Positions 18,666 to 27,850 of a DNA stretch of 64,000 nt are shown piece after piece. The stretch covers positions 37,215,896 through 37,279,895 of the forward strand of contig NC_067206.1 in the NCBI RefSeq assembly GCF_026262505.1, in the 5' to 3' direction. The stretch comes from Trichomonas vaginalis G3. Lineage: Eukaryota; Parabasalia; Trichomonadida; Trichomonadidae. The notes beneath the pieces were generated by a model. It was not told where the DNA came from. It saw nothing but the letters and a program-made list of their open reading frames with translations, and ran no database searches. A program made the translations under genes and the position numbers. Positions within the stretch are counted from its first letter, which is position 1, and each line of letters opens with the position of its first letter.

Positions 18666-18720
18666 GGCAAGATTCTTCCGAAATCTCTCTTCGAATGAGA
18701 GACTTCGGAAGGACCTTGCC
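18666..18720. repeat. Stem-loop 7 of the insertion
   Basis: Arms GGCAAGATTCTTCCGAAATC... and ...GACTTCGGAAGGACCTTGCC pair at about 21 of 25 positions. Preceded by the same TTTAAGGCA word as stem-loop 6, so the two are related with changed stems. Confidence 0.8.
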
Positions 18721-18996
18721 AAATCCTTGAACGCCAATATCCTTGGAACTGAGCTAGAACCAGGGAGAAGTAGCATACTATAGAGCACGATGGTAATCTC
18801 GGAAATGCTTATATCGCCCCAAGCACAATATTTAAGAAGTCTAACTCATATATCAAGAAGTCAGGCTGAATAGATATTGTGCATATGGTTTGCAGAACTC
18901 TCATGATATTTAAAATTCATGTTATCCTAAAAAGGTGACACTTTGGGTGTATCGTCCATCCCAGGGATGCAAAAATCACATCACCTTGGATCTATA

Positions 18997-19003
18997 CTTT
19001 GTC
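18997..19003. repeat. Target-site duplication, right
   Basis: CTTTGTC, matching 17395-17401. Confidence 0.75.
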
Positions 19004-19417
19004 ATCTAACATTGCTGGTAGTTCATCTACGTCATAGATGTTATGTGTATGATGTTTTTGTGGGTATGTTCTATCTGTCCATGCGAAAATATAGTCTCTT
19101 GTTGCATCTACATACTCTTTGTCAGCTTTGTTGTCAATATCTGCCTTCAAAAGAAGTTCATCTATAGGTTTCTCGTTTAAAGTTCTTTTTGTTGGATTTA
19201 TACAAACAGTATGGTTCTTGTTGTCTTGAAACAGAAACTCGTCTGTTAAAGGGTTTAATGTCAGTTTTAAGTTTCCTTCTTTCAATGACTCAGATATCTT
19301 AGAATAGTTTGAAAAGTTTGTTGTGTTCTTATTTAGAGCTTGTACAATGAGTTGTCGGTTGTGTTGTATTTCTCTCATAGACGCTGTTTCTTTCGACATT
19401 TTTATTCTAGATAAAAA

Positions 19418-20269
19418 ATGCTTTCAATAGAAAAAGAAAATTCAAGAGTTGCTACAACTAAACCATTAGATGAACTTTTTACGAATGTAGGTCAAAAGTT
19501 TGAGACAGATACCGTAAAGCATGAAGGCTATCGTTTTGACTACCCATTGAGATGGCTAAGAGACCCATCCGTCACAAAAGCTGTTGGCTTTCGTAGAATG
19601 AAGTTCATTTCAGAAGCCATACATGGTTTCCCATTTACGGTCGGTTTTGAAGTTCGATACTATAACAAAGAAAAACGTACGTATGAGAAATTTGAACAGG
19701 GAAAACTTTTACAAGTGAATTTGCTTGTAAACTTAGAAACAACTCTTCAAGCTTTTCAAGAAAAAATAACGATATCTATCTCGAATATGCAAAACAGTAC
19801 AACATTGACGAAGGAGAGTACCATCTCGATATTATATATGACAGGAAAAATGCAACTGTTAAAATCAATAAAATAGAAGACCTTGGAGAAAACGTTTATA
19901 TTTCTACAAAATATAACAACTTGGCATGGTATAGATTTTTGAGGATGTTAAATCAGCCTGCAGAATATCCAGTACACCCGGACTTTTATGAAGTCGAAAA
20001 CCCTAATGGAACATATGAAAATGTTTTCGACTCAGATGCTATTATCGTTCATGCTTCATTTTTCTGGCGCCCAAAACTCTTTTTATGCTTGGCAAATGAC
20101 TTTTACGAAAAAAGCTACAAAGCTATATGAACCACCAAGTGGAAGTATTTCAGACTTTCAAGTATGGTTTACAAACAGATGGAAGAAAGAGAATAGTTCC
20201 ATTATACCATGCGTTTTACTTAGAACTTAGTTTCATATACAACTATACTATCGAACGGTAAAAATATAA
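19418..20269 (+). pseudogene. Penton-like protein (copy 1)
   Basis: Begins MLSIEKENSRVATTKPLDEL after TTTTTATTCTAGATAAAAA. Key segments: YRFDYPLRWLRDPSVTKAVG, a central helix around VNLETTLQAFQEKI, WYRFLRMLNQPAEYP, and near the C-terminus a strand-rich FQVWFT segment. It aligns in outline with the element B protein at 57131-57985 (FKFPTDWI, KYIGITSMYI, TTLLQCMISFNEMFEKKF), which supports a conserved structural protein, probably the penton base. Broken in this copy. Divergent from the fibre gene with 18 bp between starts, fitting joint late expression of vertex and fibre. Confidence 0.6.
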
Positions 20270-20271
20270 TT

Positions 20272-20512
20272 TTAATACGGTTGAGGTGTTGGATTTGGTT
20301 GCCAACTAGACTGTGGTGCAGGTTCAGGTTGTTGTATAACAGGAGCTTGTTCTTCTGGTTCAGGGTCTTTAGGTATAATACCAACGAATTGACCTACTCT
20401 TTTGCCAATATTTTTGACTCCGTTCCAAATTCCTCTTCCGACAGATTTTATTCCATTCCATATACCTTCCAACATTTCGAAAGAAGTTTCCTATTCTTCC
20501 AAAGAAACCCAT
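20272..20512 (-). pseudogene. About 80-aa amphipathic protein with IWNG repeats (copy 1)
   Basis: Repeats of GRGIWNG and a Gly/Lys/Val pattern make an amphipathic helix; the tail is Pro/Gln/Glu-rich (DPEPEEQAPVIQQPEPAPQS). The complete form is at 44412-44654. Similar in plan to the 133-aa protein at 15209, so probably another membrane-active or internal virion protein. Broken here. Confidence 0.5.
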
Positions 20513-20530
20513 TTTACTATATGTAAAAAT

Positions 20531-20894
20531 CTAATGTCCGCCTAGTCTCTTACGTTTCCTGTTGAGTTCCATAGCATTTTTTAACTGGAGCTCATACATT
20601 CTGTTTCTCTCTCTGGTAGAAAACATACTCTGGGTCAACTCCTGTGTTCGCGTCATCTGCATAGAGTTGTTTATATCCCACTTCAGGGTTTGTATAAAAC
20701 TCTTTCCATCTCATATTTGCATACCATGGTGGCAAACCTAACGCAGCGTCATTTGACATGGCAGTTTGCATTTGTACATCTGTTGGCACTTGACCATAGT
20801 TTGCCATTGCAGTTTGTATTCTAACTTCATTTGGAATATTCTCTGGGTTTGGTTGTCCAGGTTGCTGTGCATTCGCTAAGTTCTGTGCGTCCAT
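20531..20894 (-). pseudogene. 120-aa Asn/Gln-rich protein (copy 1)
   Basis: Begins MDAQNLANAQQPGQPNPENI and contains two imperfect repeats of R/D-IQTAMAN-YGQVPTD / VQMQTAMSN. The middle reads GLPPWYANMRWKEFYTNPEV; the complete form (44673-45035) ends in a basic Arg/Lys tail (LNRKRKRLGGH). Broken here. Function unknown; the small internal repeat and basic end suggest a virion-associated protein. Confidence 0.5.
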
Positions 20895-20917
20895 TTAATA
20901 TTAGATAAAAATATCTC

Positions 20918-21049
20918 TTACGAGTACATATGCTGAACATTTGCAGACATTGGTTCATCTTCATATTCTCTGTACTTCTCAGCCACGTCAAATAAGTAAA
21001 TGACACAATGGAAAAAACCTAAAACAAGTAGTCCTATTTCAAACCACAT
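20918..21049 (-). CDS. 43-aa single-span membrane protein (copy 1)
   Basis: Reads MWFEIGLLVLGFFHCVIYLF and continues with an acidic tail (AEKYREYEDEPMS...). One clear membrane segment at residues 4-20. Open with the same length in copy 2 (45059-45190). Its start lies inside the 3' end of the methyltransferase gene in another frame (16-bp overlap), a tight viral-type arrangement. A holin- or envelope-like role cannot be told apart. Confidence 0.6.
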   Translation of the reverse strand: MWFEIGLLVLGFFHCVIYLFDVAEKYREYEDEPMSANVQHMYS

Positions 21050-21852
21050 TTAGTTACCAATAAAATTTCTTTGTTGTGACACTTTTTCCGGTTTATAGGA
21101 CCTCTCTCATATTCTATCTTGTCATATCTAAACTCATAGTCATGTATGTCCTCTAACCATCTCATAACGGTTTCCAAACCACTTTTATCGGATGTAAAGT
21201 AAAAACATGGATGGTTATGTAAAACGTCTAAAGTTTCTAAAGAGTCTCTCAAAGTCCAGTCTACTTGGTATTGAAAATCCCATGTGTTATAGAACGGCGG
21301 GTCTACTATAAAGAAAACATTTTCCTTGTCTTTATATTTTTCATACAACTCTGTCCAACGACATCTCACAAACTCTATACCCTCAGTATATTTTTCTATG
21401 TTCTTTTTGAAAACCTTTGTATAGTTAAGATATAAAACTTTTGACATAAGTGTTTCAATGTCATGAACTCTTATAGCACCACTATATAATAGTCTAGAAG
21501 ATATACTATCCCAGTCAATATACTCTGCTTTTTTCAAAACCTCTCTGACAGTATTTTTCTTATCTAATGGTATACGTTCCATCTTACCTATAGGTATCTT
21601 TTCTTTTAACTCTTTCAATATTTTGTTTGTGTCTGGTATATGTTTGAGACGGTCCATATAGTTGTCGAAGTCATTGCATATAATCTTTGAGTCAGGAAAT
21701 ATTGTATGGCACAAATGAGATATATAGAAACTTCCACCGAACAAATCTACAAATGTTAGACCATTCGGTAGTTTCTTAAGTTCTCTCAATAGAATATCTT
21801 TACATCTACTCTTATTTCCAAAGAAGGGTAACGGTGGTTTTGTAAAATTCAT
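21034..21852 (-). CDS. Dam-like (D12 class) adenine-N6 DNA methyltransferase (copy 1)
   Basis: Start chosen at MNFTKPPLPFFGNKSRCKDI (21852), since upstream residues fall in the terminal-repeat region. The PFFGNKSR segment is the AdoMet-binding motif, FVDLFGGSFYISHL follows, and DPPFYNTWDF is the catalytic DPPY-type motif. The C-terminal YFTSDKSGLETVMRWLED completes the fold. It transfers methyl groups to adenine, perhaps to mark element DNA or counter the host or rival nucleases (HNH genes are present). Open throughout, 272 aa, normal for the family. Confidence 0.82.
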   Translation of the reverse strand: MNFTKPPLPFFGNKSRCKDILLRELKKLPNGLTFVDLFGGSFYISHLCHTIFPDSKIICNDFDNYMDRLKHIPDTNKILKELKEKIPIGKMERIPLDKKNTVREVLKKAEYIDWDSISSRLLYSGAIRVHDIETLMSKVLYLNYTKVFKKNIEKYTEGIEFVRCRWTELYEKYKDKENVFFIVDPPFYNTWDFQYQVDWTLRDSLETLDVLHNHPCFYFTSDKSGLETVMRWLEDIHDYEFRYDKIEYERGPINRKKCHNKEILLVTKCGLK

Positions 21853-21903
21853 TTTATATACAATAAAAATGTTTTTTCCTGAAAAGTGACAGAAAAGTGA
21901 CAA

Positions 21904-21950
21904 AACATCTTCGGGGCTAGAGGGCACGAAGTGCCTGGAAGCCCCAATAC
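21904..21950. repeat. Right terminal inverted repeat of A copy 1
   Basis: AACATCTTCGGGGCTAGAGG, then GGCACGAAGTGCC (hairpin), then TGGAAGCCCCAATAC, followed by a T run. Nearly identical to 46045-46092 and inverted relative to 22191-22228. Confidence 0.85.
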
Positions 21951-22190
21951 CCTTTTTTTTTTTCATTCGAAGTTACCTTTTGTAACAACCACCACTGCCT
22001 ACGAAAGACGAAAGTGTGTCACGATTTCACCCGGAAATCCGACGGTTGTTTAAGAGTATGCACTTTTGTCACCTACTCTTGAGAACTTATGATTTTTATT
22101 TAAGGGTATAGTCCACTAAAAATTTTTAAGTTTTGACAATGAAAATAAGCTCTGTGACCATGTAAATATATAAAAAAAAAGGTATTGGGG
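21951..22190. other. 240-bp spacer between the two A copies
   Basis: Lies between facing terminal repeats. No gene. Starts with a T run and ends ATATATAAAAAAAAA, which also flanks the far end of copy 2 in inverse, so part may belong to the element ends. Contains TTAAGGGTATAGT, a 13-bp word also found inverted at the start of element C (about 49023-49042). Probably host target DNA or a remnant of another element. Confidence 0.5.
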
Positions 22191-22228
22191 CCTCCAGGCA
22201 CTTCGTGCCCTCTAGCCCCGAAGATGTT
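22191..22228. repeat. Left terminal inverted repeat of A copy 2
   Basis: GGTATTGGGGCCTCCAGGCA, then CTTCGTGCC, CTCTAGCCCCGAAGATGTT. The core hairpin is GGCAC-TTC-GTGCC. Complement of 46045-46092. Confidence 0.85.
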
Positions 22229-22265
22229 AGTATAAAATGCAGTTTATATAAAATGAGGTTTTTTT

Positions 22266-22306
22266 GGGTATAGGGGGCTTCCCAGGGGCTGCGCCCCTTC
22301 TAGCCC
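22266..22306. repeat. Second terminal-repeat-like sequence, inside the left end
   Basis: GGGTATAGGGGGCTTCCCAG, then GGGGCTGCGCCCC (hairpin), then TTCTAGCCC. Same layout as the true terminal repeat (GGTAT..GGGG..hairpin..CTAGCCC) with a different hairpin. It looks like an older or foreign terminus nested 75 bp inside. Confidence 0.6.
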
Positions 22307-22368
22307 ATAAAATTTTTGAAAGTCGTTGCTGTTGACTTTTTTTGTAGAGGACTCAAAATAGTATAACT

Positions 22369-22437
22369 ATGTCCGGACAAGTAAGGGTCTATCGTCGCTA
22401 CAGAAAAGTTACGGGCGTTCCAAGAAGTATACTTTGA
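22369..22437 (+). CDS. 22-codon Arg-rich peptide or gene start
   Basis: Reads MSGQVRVYRRYRKVTGVPRS plus two residues. Basic and Tyr-rich like DNA-binding core peptides. It ends where a fragment of the methyltransferase gene begins, so it may be the start of a gene cut off by that insertion. Low certainty that it is expressed. Confidence 0.3.
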   Translation: MSGQVRVYRRYRKVTGVPRSIL

Positions 22438-22602
22438 GAGACTCTTTAGAAACTTTAGACGTTTTACATAACCATCCATGTTTTTACTTTACATCCGATA
22501 AAAGTGGTTTGGAAACCGTTATGAGATGGTTAGAGGACATACATGACTATGAGTTTAGATATGACAAGATAGAATATGAGAGAGGTCCTATAAACCGGAG
22601 AA
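22432..22602 (+). pseudogene. Duplicated methyltransferase 3' fragment
   Basis: Matches the C-terminal end of the methyltransferase (RDSLETLDVLHNHPCFYF, then WLEDIHDYEFRYDKIEYE) but on the plus strand at the left end of copy 2. The full genes lie on the minus strand at the right ends. This is an inverted duplication of subterminal DNA from one end to the other, as end-to-end recombination would give. Confidence 0.8.
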
Positions 22603-22650
22603 AGTGTCATACAAACATCTGTCAAAAGCCGCTTTTTAACTTCACTTAAA

Positions 22651-25600
22651 ATGCCACGTAAGCTACGTAAGAATATACGTAAGAGGAAGAGAGCATTGAA
22701 ACATCCAATAGTAAAACTGACACCACAACAACAGTTGCAACAACAAATGCTGAATGACCCCACTATGTTGCAACAAATGTCAAGCAATCCTATGCTTTTA
22801 AACCGAGTTGTTGGTGCACAGAGTGGAGGTTTAAGAGCGGCACTTTTAGCGAAAATGGCAGGCTATGGTGGAGCTGCAGACGGAACAGCATATAACCCTC
22901 AAAGTCAAATGAATTTGAGTTCACTCAAAAATCAAATAACAGATGTCAAAAAGTCAAACATAGACATACAGAAGCAAATAAGTGAAAACGAAAAAGAAAC
23001 TAGAATATGACAGACACACAAAGAAACTCAATGAGTTAAACGTAGAGAAAAAGAAGAAAGAAGAACAACTGAAAGAACTAAGTACAGAGGAATATGCGAA
23101 AAAAGTGTCAGAAAAAGCAGCAGAAGTAGCAAAAATGGAACAAGATGTCATAAATTTGAAAAAACCATACTACTCGATATAAAGTACTGAAAGATGAAGA
23201 AATAAAACAAAAAGCCCTGAAGACATATATGGATAGCGATGAGTATAAAAAGAAGTTGAAGCAACTGTAAAGGCAGAAAAACTTTTACAGTTGCAAAACC
23301 AAACCGTACAGTATGAAAACTTAGCACAAGAAAGTAAAAATAACGACGCGGGCTATGCAAAAGGCAATGAAAAGCTCAGAATATATAAAAGCTAACAATG
23401 ACTGGTTAGATGCCCAAGCCAACGCTAAAGCAGCCCAACTCATAGGGTCAATAAGGACAAAAATACAAGCGGATTGAAGACAGTTCAAATGAAACTTTAA
23501 CAAATGCTGACTTTAAGAACGCCTTCGAAGCTCTTCATAGTAAGGTGAAACAAGTGAACGATTTCTCATCTGGAAAGAAACTGAAGTCTGAAGGTTTCGA
23601 CAAAGAGTTAAAAGAAGTAGCACAAAATATGACGAAAATAACAGATGCAGCAACGAGACAGGCAGTTCAAAGTGCCTATGACGCCGTTAGAGCAACTGTT
23701 GTGAAAAGTCAAGAAAAAGAGTTACAACAGACCAAAACAGACCTAGTAAATGCTTTCTTAAGAACGAAAAGTCAGGTAGGACATTACGCTGCAGATGGAA
23801 CATATGTGCCAGCTGGTGGAACTTATATACCACCAAACCCTCCAAGGAAGCACCTGCACCAGGACTACTAGAAACATTTACATCGTCACATGGACACAGA
23901 CACAGGCATGCACCAAAACCAACACACAACCAACACAACAACCAACACAACAACCAGCACAACAACACCTCCACAACCAGCACAACAACCAACACAACAA
24001 CCAGCACAGCAACAACAGTTCAAAACCCTGCACAACAACAACCACAAACAGAGCAAGGACATAAAAGAAGTAGAGAACAAGGAAACCAAGAATTCTTAAA
24101 AATGCTTAAAGAAGAGTGTGGTTTCCCAGATAGTATTGACTTTAGTGACAGATATAAAGAAGCTATTGGAAAGTTCAAGGATGGAAATACTGACCCGAAC
24201 CTATTTAGCTTTATGGCTCAGCACCAAAACGGATATAATCTCAAACCTGGAAAATACAAGCTCGCTAAGGGATATGATTTAATAGCATATCATCCAAATG
24301 ACATGGATGAATTTACTCCGAGATATTTGATGTCAGAGCTAAATGACAATTCAACTTTCGTCATGAAACGCGTAAAAAATAGAGACGGAACGAAAGAACA
24401 AAAGCTTATGAATGCGGATGACGTAGATAGGGAAATTGTTGAAAACGGTCTCGGAATATATGAAATGCCAGCAGATGAGGTACAAGAAACTCCACAGGAA
24501 GAAGTTCAGATACAACCAGACATGGAAGAAATAGTTCAGCAACAACAGCTAGAAGAGCCTGAAGGAAACGAACAAGTCCTTCCTTTGGAAACTAACTTCA
24601 CAGAACTAGATGAAGATTTGGAACAGCCGAAAAATCTTGACCCTCAACAAGAGTATGCGGAGAATATGGAATATTTCCAAGAGTCTAAAAAAAATTCGGC
24701 TGACATAGTAGAAGAATATCGAAAAATGTTTGCCGACATACAAAAGACTCCAACACCAGATGAAAATATTCGCATAGAATGGAAGCACTGAAAGAAAATG
24801 TACACAAATACAACAACCCTTTTTACTTACGAGCATTTAACGTTCAATCTTTGGATGAACTCGGTGAAGATAAAAGGTTAAATTTCAAGAAAACATATAG
24901 AAATGAAACATTGTTTAAAGTTCATTCAGAACCTAACCAAGATGGAAACAAACCTACTTTTGTTTCTGCAGACGATGGAACTACAATGAGATGGGGTCAT
25001 AAAGCTAATCCGGATAGGTGGTTCATAAACTTACAACCACAATTCCAAGAAGTTGTAGACGCAATGGAATTGAATGGTGAACGAGATATAGCTGGTATTT
25101 TAAGCGCGGCTTTAATGCCATTGAAAGATATGAAACATGCAGATATTTTGAACCAGTATGAAATGAACATGGCTGATGGAAATATAACACCTGACGTTCT
25201 AGAACATTTATCTCAAAGAACTACACAGAACCATAGAGATGGTATATTGGTGAAGAGTTTAGAAAGAAAGTTAGGGAGGGAGAAGGAAGAGAACCTATTG
25301 TACATGACCTTGCAAACGAAAGTTTACAAAATGTCATAAAAACTTACTTTGCAGACAATGAACCGAGAAGGGATGAATATTTAAGAAAACTCAAATGGAC
25401 AGTACCAAATGAAATGTTAGTATTGAAAAACATGTTCCTTGACAAAATAAAACCAACTACAGAAATAAACGACGCAAGACTGAAAGATTGGGTAAAAGCT
25501 TTCCCGTTCACAAAAGATATAATTGGTAACATGGAAAGAAAACCAGAATGGCTACAAAAACATATATTTGGAAACGAGCTTATTCCATATGGACAGGCAC

Positions 25601-25884
25601 TGTTTGAAGAGCTTGAACCGGAAACTCAGGAAAGAGTCATGCAAACAATACGCAAAGACTCAAATACAAACTATGACAAACTCTTTCTAGGATATAGGTT
25701 ACCTGAGATGGGCGACCAGAGCCCAAAGGCAAAAAGGACATGGGAAATTTACAACATACTAGGTGAACATGAGGCAAAGATGCAACAACTTGAAGCAGAG
25801 GGCAATGAAGGAAAAAGAAGAGTTAAAAACTCAGTCAGGAAGAAAGTAAAGCTTGGTCCACGTGGGTTCTATTATGGCATATAA
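22651..25884 (+). pseudogene. Large structural or scaffold protein gene (copy 2)
   Basis: About 1,050 codons of span. The start is very basic (MPRKLRKNIRKRKRALKHPI), then Gln-rich; then long charged coiled-coil segments (KKKEEQLKELSTEEYAKKVS), a Thr/Gln/Pro low-complexity stretch with TQQPAQQ repeats (23890-24060), and a more globular end (RYLMSELNDNSTFVMKRVKN ... LGPRGFYYGI). It ends 32 bp before the capsid gene. A large coiled-coil, low-complexity protein beside the capsid gene fits a scaffold, core or tegument role; no known family recognised. Broken, several breaks. Confidence 0.6.
23890..24020. repeat. CAACAACCAACACAA low-complexity repeat
   Basis: Imperfect CAACACAACAACCAGCACAA tandem run inside the large structural gene, coding for Thr/Asn, Gln/Pro or Val runs according to frame. 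Confidence 0.75.
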
Positions 25885-25916
25885 ATCCAACTATTCTATA
25901 TTTTTACCCATATGAA

Positions 25917-27520
25917 ATGTACGCCGCTCAGAATATAACGCCAACAGTTTTGGATGCCATGAATGGAAATGTTTCCGAATGGTATAACGAATGCGACAAT
26001 GCCATTAGAAGGTCAGAAATAGTTCCTGGAACTTACGAATATACAACTGCTGTTTCTTATGGAAACGTAGGTGAGTTTGGAGAAGGTTCTTCAACAACAG
26101 TAGATATTGCTTGCGACAGGTTTCATATAATTTCTATTGACAACTCTTTCTTATACGTGGAACAAGACATTGAAATAAAACCTTCTGCCAAGTTGTCTGA
26201 CAAGAAAGGTTGCAATGGAATTTTCTATGTCGGATACCAATATGCTCCAGAAGTTTTCATGGGATATAAGATATATTCTAACTCTGACTTAGTTCAAACA
26301 GTAACATGGGCAAACTATGAATGGTTCGCTTTGAGAAACTCAGTACAACCACAAGCTAGAGAACAAACAGACCAGTATGCAACTATTGAGAAAATAAGAA
26401 GACTTGACCCTAACGTTCCAGGAGTTTATGTTAACCTTTCTGGACAAACTGCAGCAGCAGTAACCAAAGTAAAACTGAAACTTAGAGTTCCTTTGTCATC
26501 TTTCCTCATCTTCAGGTTTTTAAGATACTTACCAAACTGGGCAGGAAAAATTTCTATCGAACTTACTCCAAGCAAAAATAACTTAGTCATTGCACCAACA
26601 CAAGACCCATTCACTCTTACAGACGTAAAGGGAGCAAATCAAACGTCATTCGCCGAATTTTGCAAAGACAAAGTTGACTTAGACTTTGGTTTCTCAAACT
26701 TCAACACTGAAGTAAACTATTATTTCAATGCTGCTGGAACTGCTTGGGACCCAGTTAAGTTCACATGCGAAAAGTTTGAATGCAGAGAATAGAAGCAACT
26801 TGCAGTCTATATGTTGGACCCAGATATTTCAAATGCTTTAGCTGCCAAATATATTGCAGTTCCGCTTATGTTCCCTATACACCAAATATCTGTCAAAGAC
26901 TTTGCAGGTGAAGTTGGAAACCAAAGTGCTGACCCAGGTGCAAGAACAGATATTGCTTTAACAACTGCAATGAAACATGCAGATACTATGTTTGTACTGT
27001 TCAGACGAACTATAAATGACTATTCTTGTTTCTACAACCCCGGTATTAAATATCATATAAACATAGATGGCAAATATATCCAAGAGAAGAATATTCTACA
27101 GTTGAGGATATGAGGTCATACAACTTGACATTAGATGCTATGAACTTTAACAACAACTTCACAACAACCATTAACCCTGAAATGCAAAGTTCTATTATGC
27201 CATATGTGAAAGTATGGACCCATACAGGAGCTCAAAACAACTCAATATACAATGGAGACCGTTCAAACTTTTGGCTTGGCATTCCATTTGCTGACTCAGA
27301 AGACTTTATGGGTGGTATTTCAACTGTTGGTACAGTTCAAATACAATATACTGGTGACAGAGACGGTCCAAATGAATTGAAACAAAGAAGTTTACAAAAC
27401 CAATAGCACTTTTCACGGAAGATGCTCTTTTGAAGATTCGTTCGATGAAACCTGCTGGGGCTCCTCAGATTGGTATAACGACAGCTTCCATCGAGCAGAT
27501 TTTGGCAGCAGGTCAGTAAG
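25917..27520 (+). pseudogene. Major capsid protein (copy 2)
   Basis: Begins MYAAQNITPTVLDAMNGNVS after TTTTTACCCATATGAA. Long beta-rich protein of about 530 codons. Segments comparable to the element B capsid: an N-terminal helical/strand start, a central VPLSSFLIFRFLRYLPNWAG, and a strand-rich LFRRTINDYSCFYNPGIKY near where B has LFRRKDNYYVNFENPKFKY. That shared pattern supports a double jelly-roll capsid protein. The 3' end overlaps the minus-strand 139-aa gene. Broken. Confidence 0.75.
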
Positions 27521-27832
27521 TTGTTCTTGAACTGACTTCTCTCCGTCAAATATTGACAGTACGCCAGTTTTGATATAATATTGTATTATAAACTTACCTT
27601 TAGAAATATCGGTCAGTTTTGTTGTTATATTTTTGTCTGCTTCAAGAACTTTCACCATCTCGGTTATACCAACTTTCTTTGCTTTATGAAAATATTTTGG
27701 TTCAGCAAAGACTGCTATTCTATAACATTTTCCATTGTTTGTGTAAAGAACTACTCTGTCAATGTATTTGTATTGTTTGTGTGTGTAAACTTTGTTTTGC
27801 TTCAATTCGAAGAGATACTCAAATACGTCCAT
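27413..27832 (-). CDS. Conserved 139-aa protein (copy 2)
   Basis: Open and almost identical to 1449-1868. Segment CYRIAVFAEPKYFHKAKKVG. Its 3' end lies antisense to the capsid gene end; its start is 18 bp from the divergent gene at 27851. The reading frame has been kept in both copies while neighbours are broken, which mildly supports it as a real gene. Confidence 0.7.
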   Translation of the reverse strand: MDVFEYLFELKQNKVYTHKQYKYIDRVVLYTNNGKCYRIAVFAEPKYFHKAKKVGITEMVKVLEADKNITTKLTDISKGKFIIQYYIKTGVLSIFDGEKSVQEQLTDLLPKSARWKLSLYQSEEPQQVSSNESSKEHLP

Positions 27833-27850
27833 CTTTTTATTCTAAGTAAA

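Larger units (their letters stand above)
17402..18996. mobile_element. 1.6-kb non-autonomous insertion with hairpin array
   Basis: Bounded by 9-bp terminal inverted repeats TATAGATCC (17402-17410) and GGATCTATA (18988-18996) and by a 7-bp direct duplication CTTTGTC. It has no coding capacity: the open frames are short and AT-rich. The left third is A/T-rich spacer. From about 17980 to 18720 it is almost wholly stem-loops. Base composition and words (GGAGCTCC, GATGCGAAACAC) are unlike the surrounding Polinton. Likely a small DNA transposon or other insertion of its own family; superfamily not recognised. Confidence 0.7.
16581..19399 (-). pseudogene. Phage tail-collar-type fibre protein, interrupted (copy 1)
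   Basis: The two ends of a fibre gene lie on either side of a 1.6-kb insertion (17402-18996). The N-terminal part (MSKETASMREIQHNRQLIV) is helical. The C-terminal part has KTHTHTIANITNLQ, then VYPIGSIYTSMNSTRPEVV and GLGTWTQIVDRFLYCANSS, the collar/receptor-binding pattern of bacteriophage tail fibres, and a His-rich end. The fuller form is at 42175-43544. It probably binds the host surface. The insertion shows the gene was already dispensable or the copy dead. Confidence 0.7.
1..21950 (+). mobile_element. Polinton/Maverick-like element, lineage A, copy 1 (left end outside window)
   Basis: Virus-like element entered inside its major capsid gene and ending at a terminal repeat at 21904-21950. 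It carries capsid, minor capsid, SF3 helicase, packaging ATPase, B-family polymerase, rve integrase, fibre, methyltransferase and KilA-type genes, the Polinton set. Gene order and sequence match copy 2 (22191-46092) almost base for base outside a few indel and exchange loci: 2470-2705, 4800-5400, 7224-7800, 9430-12240 and 17402-18996. Roughly a dozen of its genes look broken, so it is a fossil, but close identity to copy 2 by eye says it is young. A 1.6-kb unrelated element sits in its fibre gene. Confidence 0.88.
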
